Source of the DNA: Erysipelotrichaceae bacterium
Lineage (GTDB): Bacteria; Bacillota_I; Bacilli_A; Erysipelotrichales; Erysipelotrichaceae
Direction of reading: 5' to 3'
NCBI GenBank assembly: GCA_900770275.1
Contig: CAAGJS010000026.1
Coordinates: 1 to 40,270, forward strand
Length of the DNA stretch: 40,270 bases
Shown: positions 1-7,803 of the stretch, piece after piece
How the letters are laid out: each line of letters begins with the position of its first letter
Numbering within the stretch: the first letter of the stretch is position 1
Notes under the pieces: model-generated
Seen by the model: only the letters and a program-made list of their open reading frames with translations
What the model was told of the DNA's origin: nothing
Database searches by the model: none
Made by a program: the position numbers and the translations under genes

Positions 1-260
1 TTCGCACTGTTGAGTATATGCGAGAAATATTCATGGGTCAGACCGCAGGCTGTTTCATCTTCGAACACGATTCCAATGTTATAGGAACGGTTTGTTTTCA
101 GAACTCTGGCTGCCGCGTCAGGAAGATAATTCATTTCCTGCGCAATCTTTCTGATCCGGGCTGCAGTTTCTGCACCAACGTCACCATAGCCGTTCAATGC
201 TTTGGATACGGTGGATGTAGAAACGCCGGCTGCTTTGGCAATGTCCTTGATCGTCTTCAT
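1..260 (-). CDS. LacI-family transcriptional regulator, N-terminal part (runs off the window)
   Basis: The reverse strand from 260 reads MKTIKDIAKAAGVSTSTVSK and continues through the classical LacI/GalR helix-turn-helix and hinge helix (about residues 1-60, with the NYLPDAAARVLKT hinge segment) into the start of the periplasmic-binding-like domain. The reading frame is open to the window edge, so only about 86 residues are visible. The start is set by the conserved MKTIKDIA beginning. It is transcribed divergently from the GH94 phosphorylase at 482, and two CG-centred palindromes lie between them, so I infer that it represses that gene, and possibly itself, in response to a sugar or disaccharide. 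The ligand cannot be told from this fragment. Confidence 0.92.
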   Translation of the reverse strand, partial: MKTIKDIAKAAGVSTSTVSKALNGYGDVGAETAARIRKIAQEMNYLPDAAARVLKTNRSYNIGIVFEDETACGLTHEYFSHILNSA

Positions 261-354
261 GGTAATTTCACCAGTCGAAATCGTTTTCGCAATTTCAATA
301 TAGAGCCACGTTTTTTCCGTGTCAATATATTTCCGCCCCTAATTTTTTGAAAAA

Positions 355-368
355 TGTAAGCGCTTGCC
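355..368. promoter_or_regulatory. cre-like / LacI-type palindrome upstream of GH94 gene
   Basis: TGTAAGCGCTTGCC has a central CG and nearly symmetrical arms. Read on the minus strand it fits the CcpA cre consensus (TGNAARCGNWWWCA) with one mismatch. It lies about 25 bases upstream of the TATAAT at 393-398. It could be a CcpA site or a second operator for the divergent LacI regulator. Its centre is 57 bp from the centre of the palindrome at 409-428. Confidence 0.55.
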
Positions 369-408
369 TATTTAAAATTTCAAAACACGGCTTATAATGA
401 GCTTGAAG

Positions 409-428
409 TTACGAAAACGTATTCGTAA
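409..428. promoter_or_regulatory. Operator of the divergent LacI regulator, over the GH94 transcription start
   Basis: TTACGAAAACGTATTCGTAA is a 20-base palindrome with a central CG and nine of ten pairs matching, the hallmark of LacI/GalR operators. A perfect TATAAT sits at 393-398, so this palindrome covers the expected start of transcription, a classical repression position. The -35 is weak (TTTAAA near 371). The AAACAGGAGG ribosome binding site of the phosphorylase follows at about 464-473. Confidence 0.6.
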
Positions 429-481
429 ATAATTTTGCGTTTTTTAATGCGTTTTCCTAAGAAAAACAGGAGGCATTCCCT

Positions 482-2917
482 ATGAAATACGGTCATTTTG
501 ACGATGCAGCAAAGGAATATGTCATTGACACTCCAAAAACTCCTCTTCCCTGGATCAATTATCTTGGCTCTAAGGATTTCTTCTCTCTGATATCCAATAC
601 CGCCGGCGGCTATTCCTTCTATAAAGATGCCAAGCTGCTTCGCCTGACCCGCTACCGCTACAATAATTGTCCAACAGATCAGGGCGGCCGCTATTACTAC
701 ATCAAGGACGGTGATACGGTCTGGAACCCTGGCTGGCAGCCGGTGCAGACGCCGCTCGACAGTTACGAGTGCCGCCATGGCCTTGGCTATACACGGATCA
801 CCGGCAGAAAAAACGGTATCAAAGCTGAGCTTCTCGCCTTCGTACCGGTCGAGGATTCGTGTGAAATCAACCGTGTAACGCTGAGTAATGAGTCAAAGGA
901 GACGAAACATCTCGATCTCTTCAGCTTCGTTGAATTCTGTCTCTGGAATGCCCAGGACGATATGTCCAACTTCCAGCGCAACTTCTCAACGGGTGAAGTC
1001 GAAGTCATCGGCAGCACGATCTACCACAAGACCGAGTATCGCGAAAGACGCAATCATTACGCTGTCTACTCCGTCAATAAACCGGTGTGTGGATTTGATA
1101 CAAGCCGGGACGCATTTATGGGGGCCTATCGCGGCTTTGCCAATCCGGAGGTTGTCTTTTCTGGTGAAAGCCGCAACAGTCTCGCCCATGGCTGGGCTCC
1201 TGTAGGCTCGCATCATCTGAAGGTTGATCTGGAACCGGGAGAATCCGAAAGCTTTATCTTCGTTCTTGGTTATTGCGAAAATCCGGTGGATCAGAAGTGG
1301 GAAGCTCCGAATGTGATTAACAAGGCTCCCGCCAAAGCATTGCTGCAGAAATATCAGACCGATGAACAGGTGGATCAGGCTTTCTCCGCTCTGCATGCAT
1401 ACTGGGACAGACTTCTGTCCACGTATACTGTTCATACCAAAGACGACAGGCTCAACCGCCTCGTCAATATCTGGAACCAGTACCAGTGCATGGTCACCTT
1501 CAATATGAGCCGCAGCGCCAGCTACTATGAGAGCGGTCTGGGACGGGGCATGGGCTTCCGTGATTCCTGCCAGGATCTGCTTGGCTTTGTCCATCTGATT
1601 CCGGATCGTGCCCGGGGAAGAATCATCGATATTGCCAATACGCAGTTTGAAGATGGCAGCACCTATCACCAGTACCAGCCTCTGACCAAGAAAGGCAACG
1701 CCGATATCGGCGGAGGTTTCAACGATGATCCGCTTTGGCTGATTGCCGGAACCTGTGCCTATCTCAGAGAAACCGGTGATTATTCGATTCTTGAGGAACC
1801 ATGTGCCTTTGACAGCGACTTCTCCAAGGCAGTACCGCTGCTGGAACATCTGCGGCGCAGCTTCAACTATACGACGACTCATCTTGGCCCGCACAAGCTG
1901 CCGCTGATCGGCCGGGCAGACTGGAATGACTGTCTGAATCTGAACTGCTTCTCAACCGAACCGGGTGAAAGCTTCCAGACCTTCGGCCCAAGTGAAGGTC
2001 CGGTGGCAGAATCGGTATTCATTGCGGGCATGTATGTAAAGTACGGCAATGAGTTTGCGGATCTTCTTATGCACATCAATAAGCAGGACGAGGCAGAAGA
2101 AGTAAGGAAACATGTCTCCGAAATGGTCCAGGCGGTTGAGACAGCCGGCTGGGATGGAGAATGGTTTGTACGTGCCTTTGATGCGTACGGCCATCCAGTT
2201 GGCAGCCACGTATGTGAAGAAGGAAAGATCTTCATTGAGCCGCAGGGCATGTGCGTTATGGCCGGCATCGGCGTTAACGATGGCAAGGCTGAGACCGCAC
2301 TGAAGAGCGTGAAGGAAAAACTTGACTCGAAGTATGGCATCGCCCTGGTGCAGCCGGCCTACACCCGCTACCATGTGGAGCTTGGCGAAATCAGTTCCTA
2401 CCCTCCTGGATATAAGGAGAATGCCGGTATCTTCTGTCATAACAATCCCTGGATTGTGTGTGCGGAAACGGTGCTTGGACATGGGAATCGTGCCTTTGAA
2501 GTATTCCGCAAGACCTGCCCGATCTATCTCGAAGATATCAGCGATGTTCATCGCACGGAACCGTATGTGTACTGTCAGATGGTCGCCGGTCCCGATGCGC
2601 CGACGTTTGGCGAGGGAAAGAACAGCTGGCTGACGGGAACGGCCGCCTGGACATTTACGGCTGTGAGTCAGTACATTCTTGGGATTCAGCCAACCCTCGA
2701 TGGTCTCAAGATCGACCCATGCGTCCCGTCAGAAACAGATTCGTATACTGTTGATCGCCGCTATCGCGGAATTCTGTATCACATTACCGTCAGGAATCCG
2801 AACCATGTGCAGAAAGGGGTAAAGAAGATCCTCTTGAACGGAAAAGAGCTTGCAGGTAATGTCATTCCTGCAGAAGCTGCGGATCATGAGGCGGATGTGG
2901 AAGTCATTCTTGGCTGA
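482..2917 (+). CDS. GH94 cellobiose / cellodextrin phosphorylase
   Basis: The 811-residue product phosphorolyses a beta-1,4-glucobiose-type substrate to glucose 1-phosphate and a shorter sugar in the cytoplasm. The N-terminus (MKYGHFDDAAKEYVI, PWINYLG, NTAGGYSFYKDAKLLRLTRY) is the typical beta-sandwich start of cellobiose phosphorylases, followed by the (alpha/alpha)6 barrel. ADWNDCLN gives Asp483 as the likely catalytic acid, at the place of the known Asp of Cellvibrio enzymes. The length matches the family. Monomer specificity (cellobiose, longer cellodextrins or laminaribiose) cannot be fixed by eye, but the N-terminus is closest to cellobiose phosphorylases. It is a single-gene unit controlled by the divergent LacI regulator and followed by a strong terminator at 3011-3047. 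Confidence 0.9.
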   Translation: MKYGHFDDAAKEYVIDTPKTPLPWINYLGSKDFFSLISNTAGGYSFYKDAKLLRLTRYRYNNCPTDQGGRYYYIKDGDTVWNPGWQPVQTPLDSYECRHGLGYTRITGRKNGIKAELLAFVPVEDSCEINRVTLSNESKETKHLDLFSFVEFCLWNAQDDMSNFQRNFSTGEVEVIGSTIYHKTEYRERRNHYAVYSVNKPVCGFDTSRDAFMGAYRGFANPEVVFSGESRNSLAHGWAPVGSHHLKVDLEPGESESFIFVLGYCENPVDQKWEAPNVINKAPAKALLQKYQTDEQVDQAFSALHAYWDRLLSTYTVHTKDDRLNRLVNIWNQYQCMVTFNMSRSASYYESGLGRGMGFRDSCQDLLGFVHLIPDRARGRIIDIANTQFEDGSTYHQYQPLTKKGNADIGGGFNDDPLWLIAGTCAYLRETGDYSILEEPCAFDSDFSKAVPLLEHLRRSFNYTTTHLGPHKLPLIGRADWNDCLNLNCFSTEPGESFQTFGPSEGPVAESVFIAGMYVKYGNEFADLLMHINKQDEAEEVRKHVSEMVQAVETAGWDGEWFVRAFDAYGHPVGSHVCEEGKIFIEPQGMCVMAGIGVNDGKAETALKSVKEKLDSKYGIALVQPAYTRYHVELGEISSYPPGYKENAGIFCHNNPWIVCAETVLGHGNRAFEVFRKTCPIYLEDISDVHRTEPYVYCQMVAGPDAPTFGEGKNSWLTGTAAWTFTAVSQYILGIQPTLDGLKIDPCVPSETDSYTVDRRYRGILYHITVRNPNHVQKGVKKILLNGKELAGNVIPAEAADHEADVEVILG

Positions 2918-3010
2918 AAAGTCCAGAGGTAAACTTTCTAAAAATGTGATATCAGGCAATAAATATATTTATATATTATCTTAACAGTCATAATTTTGGT
3001 AAATAAGATA

Positions 3011-3047
3011 AAAAACGGCGCTGAAATGACAATAAGCGCCGTTTTTT
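3011..3047 (+). terminator. Rho-independent terminator after GH94 gene
   Basis: AAAAACGGCGCT (3011-3022) pairs perfectly with AGCGCCGTTTTT (3035-3046) around a 12-base loop, and the T run ends the structure. The A/T flanks would also let it work on the other strand. Confidence 0.9.
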
Positions 3048-3113
3048 CCATGCTATAGTCATAGTGTCAAAAGAAAGCGCGAGCCGTAAGGCAGCCGAAG
3101 GAGGTAATCAATA

Positions 3114-3470
3114 ATGTTTGGAAATCCGTTTTCTGCAAATGTTGAACGCAAGATGACAAAGGAAGAGCTGGTTCAGGCGATCCGTGCCGATCTCTCCGGT
3201 GAACTGGAGGCGATCTATGGCTACGATGCACATGTTCAGGCAACTGATGATCCGGTAGCCAAGGCTGTGCTTGCGGACATCCGCGATGAAGAGAAAACAC
3301 ATATGGGCGAGCTTCTTACCCTTCTGAAGTATCTTGATCCCAAGGAAGGTGATCTTTACGCAAATGGTGAGAAAGAAGTCCTGGAAATGCTTGAAGAACT
3401 CGGAATCAAGCCGGCAGAGGTCCCTGCCGTCAATAATGCGACCGTTGGAAGTCTGAAGGAGGATAAGTAA
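3114..3470 (+). CDS. Encapsulated ferritin-like cargo protein
   Basis: This 118-residue helical protein resembles the encapsulated ferritin (EncFtn) / rubrerythrin-like family, which oxidises Fe(II) inside an encapsulin shell. Candidate ferroxidase ligands are Glu32 (in GELEAIYGY) and Glu60-x2-His63 (RDEEKTHMGEL), matching the Glu/ExxH arrangement of EncFtn. The tail ATVGSLKEDK contains the T-V-G-S-L core of known encapsulin loading peptides, set off by a flexible stretch with AVNNA. A strong AGGAGG lies at about 3101-3106. The shell gene begins two bases after the stop, so the two are co-translated. A TATAGT box at 3054-3059 may be the -10. Cargo identity is strong from neighbour plus tail, while the exact iron chemistry is inferred. 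Confidence 0.88.
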   Translation: MFGNPFSANVERKMTKEELVQAIRADLSGELEAIYGYDAHVQATDDPVAKAVLADIRDEEKTHMGELLTLLKYLDPKEGDLYANGEKEVLEMLEELGIKPAEVPAVNNATVGSLKEDK

Positions 3471-3471
3471 T

Positions 3472-4245
3472 ATGGAATTTCTGATGAGAAGTGACAGTAA
3501 GCTTTCCGATGCACAGTGGAAAGCAATTGATGAAAAGGTAGTAGCCGCTGCACGTTCCGTGCTGACGGGAAGAAAGTTCCTGAATATCTATGGTCCGCTG
3601 GGCGCTGGTGTTCCGGCGGTTGAAATAAAGACAAATGGCGCAAGGCAGATTGCCGTTCTGCCGGAGCTCTCGTCGGATTTCACTCTGTCCTGGAGAGATC
3701 TTGAAACGGCTGAGCGCCTGAATGTTCCGATGTCCTATTCCGATGCGGTCAACGCAGCTGTTGATACAGCTCTTCAGGAAGATAAGCTGGTCTTCCTGGG
3801 CGATGAGGAGAATGGTTATAAGGGACTGCTCAGCGAGCCAGGCAAAACCGTAAAGATGACAGGCTGGGACAAGGATGAAAATGCCTTCGCAGCAGTATCT
3901 TCCGGCCTGCAGTACATGCTTGAAAACCGTACCTATGGCTCCAAGGTTCTCGTCGTCAGTCCGGATGTATTTGCGTCGCTGCAGCGCATTCAGGCAGGTA
4001 CCGGTACACTGGAAAGCACACGGATCGAATCCCTGATTGAAGGAAAGATCTATCAGACACCGGTTCTGCCAGCCAAGACAGCCCTGCTGCTTGCGACGGA
4101 CGATCAGAACATGGATCTTGCGATCGGTCAGGATCTTGTGACGGCATATCTTGGATCTTCGGATATGAATCACGATTTCCGTGTCTTCGAAACCGTCCTT
4201 CTCCGTCTGAAGAACCCGAATGCCGTTGTCGCATTCCGCGGATAA
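3472..4245 (+). CDS. Family 1 encapsulin shell protein (linocin M18 / HK97 fold)
   Basis: The 257-residue product has the encapsulin pattern: an N-terminal helix that binds the cargo peptide (LSDAQWKAIDEKVVAAARSVLTGRKFLNIYGPLGAG), a middle AVLPELSSDFTLSWRDLE segment, and a C-terminal HK97-like domain ending in FETVLLRLKNPNAVVAFRG. Length is normal for T=1 shells of 60 subunits. It begins one base after the cargo stop codon, and AAGGAGG lies inside the end of the cargo gene. I infer a cytoplasmic nanocompartment for iron storage or peroxide protection. No other cargo gene is seen nearby. A terminator follows at 4282. Confidence 0.95.
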   Translation: MEFLMRSDSKLSDAQWKAIDEKVVAAARSVLTGRKFLNIYGPLGAGVPAVEIKTNGARQIAVLPELSSDFTLSWRDLETAERLNVPMSYSDAVNAAVDTALQEDKLVFLGDEENGYKGLLSEPGKTVKMTGWDKDENAFAAVSSGLQYMLENRTYGSKVLVVSPDVFASLQRIQAGTGTLESTRIESLIEGKIYQTPVLPAKTALLLATDDQNMDLAIGQDLVTAYLGSSDMNHDFRVFETVLLRLKNPNAVVAFRG

Positions 4246-4281
4246 TCCATCAGCAGAACAAATATCAGTCTACATGCATGA

Positions 4282-4309
4282 GCCGGGGCAGAAATGTCCC
4301 GGCTTTTTA
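4282..4309 (+). terminator. Terminator of the encapsulin operon
   Basis: AGCCGGG (4282-4288) pairs with CCCGGCT (4299-4305), followed by TTTTT. Confidence 0.85.
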
Positions 4310-4331
4310 TGCGTGCATGAGCATAGAGAAA

Positions 4332-4374
4332 GTATGAAAATACCTTCTGCCAAATAAGCAGAAGATATTCATAC
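4332..4374 (-). terminator. Long imperfect hairpin, probable terminator of gpmA-VOC
   Basis: GTATGAA...CCTTCTGC (4332-4350) pairs with GCAGAAG...TTCATAC (4358-4374) with a small internal bulge and an A/T-rich loop. On the minus strand it follows the VOC stop codon. The T-rich tail (TTTCTCT) is weak, so termination may be partial. Confidence 0.5.
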
Positions 4375-4382
4375 ATACATGA

Positions 4383-4748
4383 TTATTTCTGAACGACGCA
4401 GAACGGATTACCATCCGGATCCATCAGGACCGTATAATCCGCATCGGCTTCATAGTTCCATGGTTTCAGCGAGGCGCCAAGGTCAAGCAGACGCTTCACT
4501 TCTGCGTCACGATCATCGGCGAAAAGATCCATGTGATGTCTTTTTGCATGGTCAGAGGTGATCAGCTTCAGAGAAAGCTGAACGCCCTTTCCAGTGGGAT
4601 CATTGAGAATCGCAAAATCATCATCCTTCCGGTAAAGTTCATAATGAAGTGCGCTGCACCAAAATGCGATTTCCCGATCCAGGTTTCTGACACCCCAGAC
4701 GATTGCACCGATTGAGATCATACCCATGCCTGCCTTATCTGCAGACAT
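4383..4748 (-). CDS. VOC-family (glyoxalase-like) protein
   Basis: The 121-residue product shows the paired beta-alpha-beta-beta-beta modules of the vicinal oxygen chelate superfamily: GAIVWGVRNLDREIAFWCSALHYELY at the front and HHMDLFADDRDAEVKRLLDLGA plus VLMDPDGNPFCVVQ at the back. The closest type is the uncharacterised glyoxalase/dioxygenase-like group also found in antibiotic-resistance proteins. The substrate is unknown. The start at 4748 lies ten bases after the gpmA stop, with AGGAAG inside the gpmA end. An internal start at Met8 or Met10 (GMISIGAI) would fit the family N-terminus equally well. It is probably co-transcribed with gpmA. Confidence 0.8.
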   Translation of the reverse strand: MSADKAGMGMISIGAIVWGVRNLDREIAFWCSALHYELYRKDDDFAILNDPTGKGVQLSLKLITSDHAKRHHMDLFADDRDAEVKRLLDLGASLKPWNYEADADYTVLMDPDGNPFCVVQK

Positions 4749-4758
4749 TATAGACTGC

Positions 4759-5511
4759 TTACTTCCTGACGCTGTCCTGATTCTTTACGGCGTTGATCGA
4801 TGCCTGGATCTTTTCCTGATCGCCAAGATAGTAATGCCGGAGCGGCTTCAGATTTTCATCCAGTTCATAGACCAGCGGAACACCGGTCGGAATATTCAGC
4901 GAAGAAATCTCCTCGTCCGAGATATTGTCCAGATATTTGACAAGGGCACGCAGCGAATTTCCATGTGCCGCAATCAGAACGCTCTTCCCTGCCTTGATTT
5001 CCGGAACGATCTCCGATTCATAATACGGAACAACGCGGGCAATCGTATCCTTCAGACTCTCGCATAACGGCAGTTCCTTCGGATCCACATTCTTATACAT
5101 CGGCTGTCTTGCCGGATTGCGATCATCATCCTCCGATAATGCAGGCGGACGAACATCGAATGAACGGCGCCACACATGGACCTGTTCAGCGCCATACTTT
5201 GCGGCAGTCTCTGCCTTGTTCAGTCCCTGCAGAGCTCCATAGTGACGTTCATTCAGCTTCCATGTCTTGATCACGGGAATCCATTCTTCATCAAGTCCTG
5301 CCAATACCGCATTAGCCGTATGAATTGCCCTCTTCAGATAGGACGTATAGCATACGTCGAAGCTGTATCCATCTGCCTTCAGAAGTGTGCCAGCGTTAGC
5401 GGCTTCCGTTCTTCCCTTTTCAGAGAGATCCACATCCGTCCATCCCGTGAAAAGATTGAGCTTGTTCCACTCACTTTCGCCATGGCGGATCATTACCAGT
5501 CTGTAAGTCAT
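4759..5511 (-). CDS. gpmA: 2,3-bisphosphoglycerate-dependent phosphoglycerate mutase
   Basis: It interconverts 3- and 2-phosphoglycerate in glycolysis. The 250-residue sequence carries the RHGESEWN signature with phospho-acceptor His10, catalytic Glu88 (LNERHYGALQG) and second His183 (AAHGNSLRAL), plus the FTGWTDVDLSEKG segment typical of the cofactor-dependent enzyme. The start is supported by GGAGG at normal spacing. It heads a minus-strand pair with the VOC gene and is divergent from thl across about 290 bases. That leader contains CTGACA-T-TGTCAG at 5626-5638, flanked by GCAGC/GCTGC. Confidence 0.96.
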   Translation of the reverse strand: MTYRLVMIRHGESEWNKLNLFTGWTDVDLSEKGRTEAANAGTLLKADGYSFDVCYTSYLKRAIHTANAVLAGLDEEWIPVIKTWKLNERHYGALQGLNKAETAAKYGAEQVHVWRRSFDVRPPALSEDDDRNPARQPMYKNVDPKELPLCESLKDTIARVVPYYESEIVPEIKAGKSVLIAAHGNSLRALVKYLDNISDEEISSLNIPTGVPLVYELDENLKPLRHYYLGDQEKIQASINAVKNQDSVRK

Positions 5512-5696
5512 TGTTGTATTCCTCCATTTCCATGTCTCACAGTTTCATAATATTTAGTCAAAACTAACTTATCCAGCATTTTGATCATGATTGTGTGCAG
5601 AGTATTCCTTCCGCAGCTTGTTTGTCTGACATTGTCAGTTCGCTGCAAAATGTTCATTCATGAGATAAACCATACACTTTTGTAAAATTGAAGAAT

Positions 5697-5710
5697 TGGT
5701 AGCGTTTACA
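5697..5710. promoter_or_regulatory. cre box (CcpA) upstream of the butyrate operon
   Basis: TGGTAGCGTTTACA matches TGNAARCGNWWWCA with one mismatch, and W bases precede it. It sits 95 bases upstream of the thl start. Just downstream, ATGTGAA-N4-TTGTCAA (5710-5727) is a weak likeness of a Rex (NADH-sensing) operator with three mismatches. No clear -35/-10 pair was found, so whether the box represses or activates is open. Confidence 0.5.
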
Positions 5711-5804
5711 TGTGAAAACTTTGTCAAATTTACTTGAATCTCGTTTGGAAAGTGGTACCGTAGTCAATGTGAATTCAATCACAAAACAGGAAAGAGAGAA
5801 AACT

Positions 5805-7004
5805 ATGACAAAGAAAATCGTACTGGCAGGTGCCTGCCGAACAGCAATCGGAAAAATGGGCGGTGAACTGAGCACGGTCCCCGCTGTAGATCTCGGTGCT
5901 GCTGTTATTAAGGAAGCAGTAAGACGCGCTGGCTTAAAGCCGGAGCAGGTTGATCACGTTTATATGGGAAATGTCATTCAGGCAGGTCTTGGACAGAACC
6001 CTGCCCGTCAGGCTTCCATCAAGGCTGGTCTCCCTGTCACATGCCCGGCCGTTACCGTTAACGTTGTATGCGGATCTGGTCTTGACTGCGTGAACATGGC
6101 AGCCGAAATGATTCTCGCCGGAGATGCGGATGTCGTCGTTGCCGGCGGTATGGAATCCATGAGCAACGGTCCGTACCTTCTGCCGCATGCCCGCTTCGGC
6201 TATCGTATGAACACACCGAAGGATGGGCTGGTAGATGCGATGGTACATGATGCCCTCTGGGATGCGTTCGGCGATTACCACATGATGATCACTGCCGAGA
6301 ATGTTGCAGAGCAGTGGCATCTGACCCGCGAAGAGCTCGATGCCTTCTCCGCCAACTCCCAGAACAAGGCATGCGATGCCCGTGACAACGGCCGCTTCAA
6401 GGATGAAATCGTTCCGATCGAAGTCAACCTCGGAAAGAAGAAAGGCATCGTCACTGTCGATACCGATGAAGGTCCGCGTGAAGGCCAGACTCCGGAAGTA
6501 CTCGCCAAGCTGAAGTGCTGCTCCGGCAAGCCGAACGGCGTCGTCACTGCCGGCAACGCATCCGGAATCAACGATGGTGCTGCTGCCCTGGTCGTGATGT
6601 CTGAAGAAAAGGCAAAGGAACTCGGCGTCAAGCCGATGGCTACATGGATCGCTGGCGGACTGGCTGGTGTCGATCCGTCGATCATGGGTGTCGGCCCGGT
6701 TGCCGCAACCCGCAAGGTCATGGCAAAGACAGGTCTCACCATTGATGACTTCGACCTCTATGAAGCAAACGAAGCCTTCGCTGCTCAGAGCTGTGCAGTA
6801 GCCAAGGAACTGAACTTTGATCCGGCCAAGCTCAACGTCAATGGCGGCGCCATTGCCCTGGGTCATCCGGTCGGAGCCTCCGGCGCAAGAATTCTCGTCA
6901 CCCTGCTCTATGCAATGCAGCAGCGCAACGCACACCGCGGACTTGCGACACTGTGCATCGGCGGCGGAATGGGCTGCGCAACGGTTGTTGAACGCGAGGA
7001 CTAA
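5805..7004 (+). CDS. thl: Acetyl-CoA acetyltransferase (thiolase)
   Basis: It condenses two acetyl-CoA to acetoacetyl-CoA, the first step towards butyrate. The frame is open from 5712, but the conserved start is MTKKIVLAGACRTAIGKMGG at 5805, preceded by AGGAAAGAGAG. This gives 399 residues, the family's normal size. Cys89 in NVVCGSGLDC is the acyl-accepting nucleophile, and His354 (GHPVGASG) and Cys384 (LCIGGGMG) complete the active site. It is the first gene of an eight-gene run, and crt follows after five bases. Confidence 0.97.
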   Translation: MTKKIVLAGACRTAIGKMGGELSTVPAVDLGAAVIKEAVRRAGLKPEQVDHVYMGNVIQAGLGQNPARQASIKAGLPVTCPAVTVNVVCGSGLDCVNMAAEMILAGDADVVVAGGMESMSNGPYLLPHARFGYRMNTPKDGLVDAMVHDALWDAFGDYHMMITAENVAEQWHLTREELDAFSANSQNKACDARDNGRFKDEIVPIEVNLGKKKGIVTVDTDEGPREGQTPEVLAKLKCCSGKPNGVVTAGNASGINDGAAALVVMSEEKAKELGVKPMATWIAGGLAGVDPSIMGVGPVAATRKVMAKTGLTIDDFDLYEANEAFAAQSCAVAKELNFDPAKLNVNGGAIALGHPVGASGARILVTLLYAMQQRNAHRGLATLCIGGGMGCATVVERED

Positions 7005-7009
7005 GCGAA

Positions 7010-7786
7010 ATGTCATTCGTCACTTATCAGGCAGACGGTGCCATCGGAACGATTCTTCTGAATCGTCCCGAGGCACTCAACGCCCTGAATTCCAAAGTAC
7101 TCGATGAACTCAATGAAGTTCTGGATCATGTGGATCAGAACGCGATCCGCTGCCTCATCATCAGCGGAAGCGGCGAAAAGTCATTCGCTGCCGGCGCTGA
7201 TATCGGCGAGATGTTCCATCTGAATGAAGAAGAAGGAAAAGCCTTCTCCAAGAAAGGCAACGACCTCTTCCGCCGCATCGAGACATTCCCCCTTCCAGTC
7301 ATTGCCGCAGTCAACGGCTATGCCCTGGGCGGAGGCTGTGAGCTGGCCATGGCCTGCGACTTCCGGATCGCTTCCGAAAATGCTGTCTTCGGTCAGCCGG
7401 AGACGGGTCTTGGAATTACACCGGGTTTTGGCGGAACACAGCGTCTGGCACGTCTGGTCGGTGCCGGCTATGCCAAGCAGATGATCTACACCGCCCGCAA
7501 CATCAAAGCTGACGAAGCGCTGCGGATCGGTCTGGTAAACAAGGTTGTGCCCATCAGTGATCTGATGGCGGAAGCCAACAAGCTTGCCTCCCAGATCGCT
7601 GCCAACGCACCGATCGCCGTGCGCAATGCAAAGGCCGACATCAACGAAGGCCTCGAGCTCGCGATGGATCTGGCCATGACCGTTGAAGAGAAGCGCTTCG
7701 GCGCCTGCTTCAACACAAATGATCAGAAGGAAGGCATGGGCGCATTCCTTGAGAAGCGTAAAGAAAAGACATTCAAGAATAACTGA
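7010..7786 (+). CDS. crt: 3-hydroxybutyryl-CoA dehydratase (crotonase)
   Basis: It removes water from 3-hydroxybutyryl-CoA to give crotonyl-CoA. The 258-residue product has the crotonase oxyanion-hole segments SFAAGADIGEM and ALGGGCELAMACD, with catalytic Glu111 and Glu131 (QPETGLGITPGFGGTQ). The start codon follows thl by five bases, and the ribosome binding site GAGGA overlaps the thl stop region, so translation is coupled. hbd follows after 17 bases. Confidence 0.95.
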   Translation: MSFVTYQADGAIGTILLNRPEALNALNSKVLDELNEVLDHVDQNAIRCLIISGSGEKSFAAGADIGEMFHLNEEEGKAFSKKGNDLFRRIETFPLPVIAAVNGYALGGGCELAMACDFRIASENAVFGQPETGLGITPGFGGTQRLARLVGAGYAKQMIYTARNIKADEALRIGLVNKVVPISDLMAEANKLASQIAANAPIAVRNAKADINEGLELAMDLAMTVEEKRFGACFNTNDQKEGMGAFLEKRKEKTFKNN

Positions 7787-7803
7787 AAAGAGGAAAAGAA
7801 AAG

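Noticed and set aside
392..1894. Long open frames on the minus strand across the GH94 gene, for example 986-1894
   Set aside because: They are shadows of the strongly biased GH94 coding frame; they have no recognisable domains and no ribosome binding sites.
5712..5804. Upstream extension of the thiolase (31 more residues)
   Set aside because: The extension has no thiolase likeness and its first codon lies next to the cre box. MTKKIVLAGACRTAIG at 5805 is the conserved start with a ribosome binding site.
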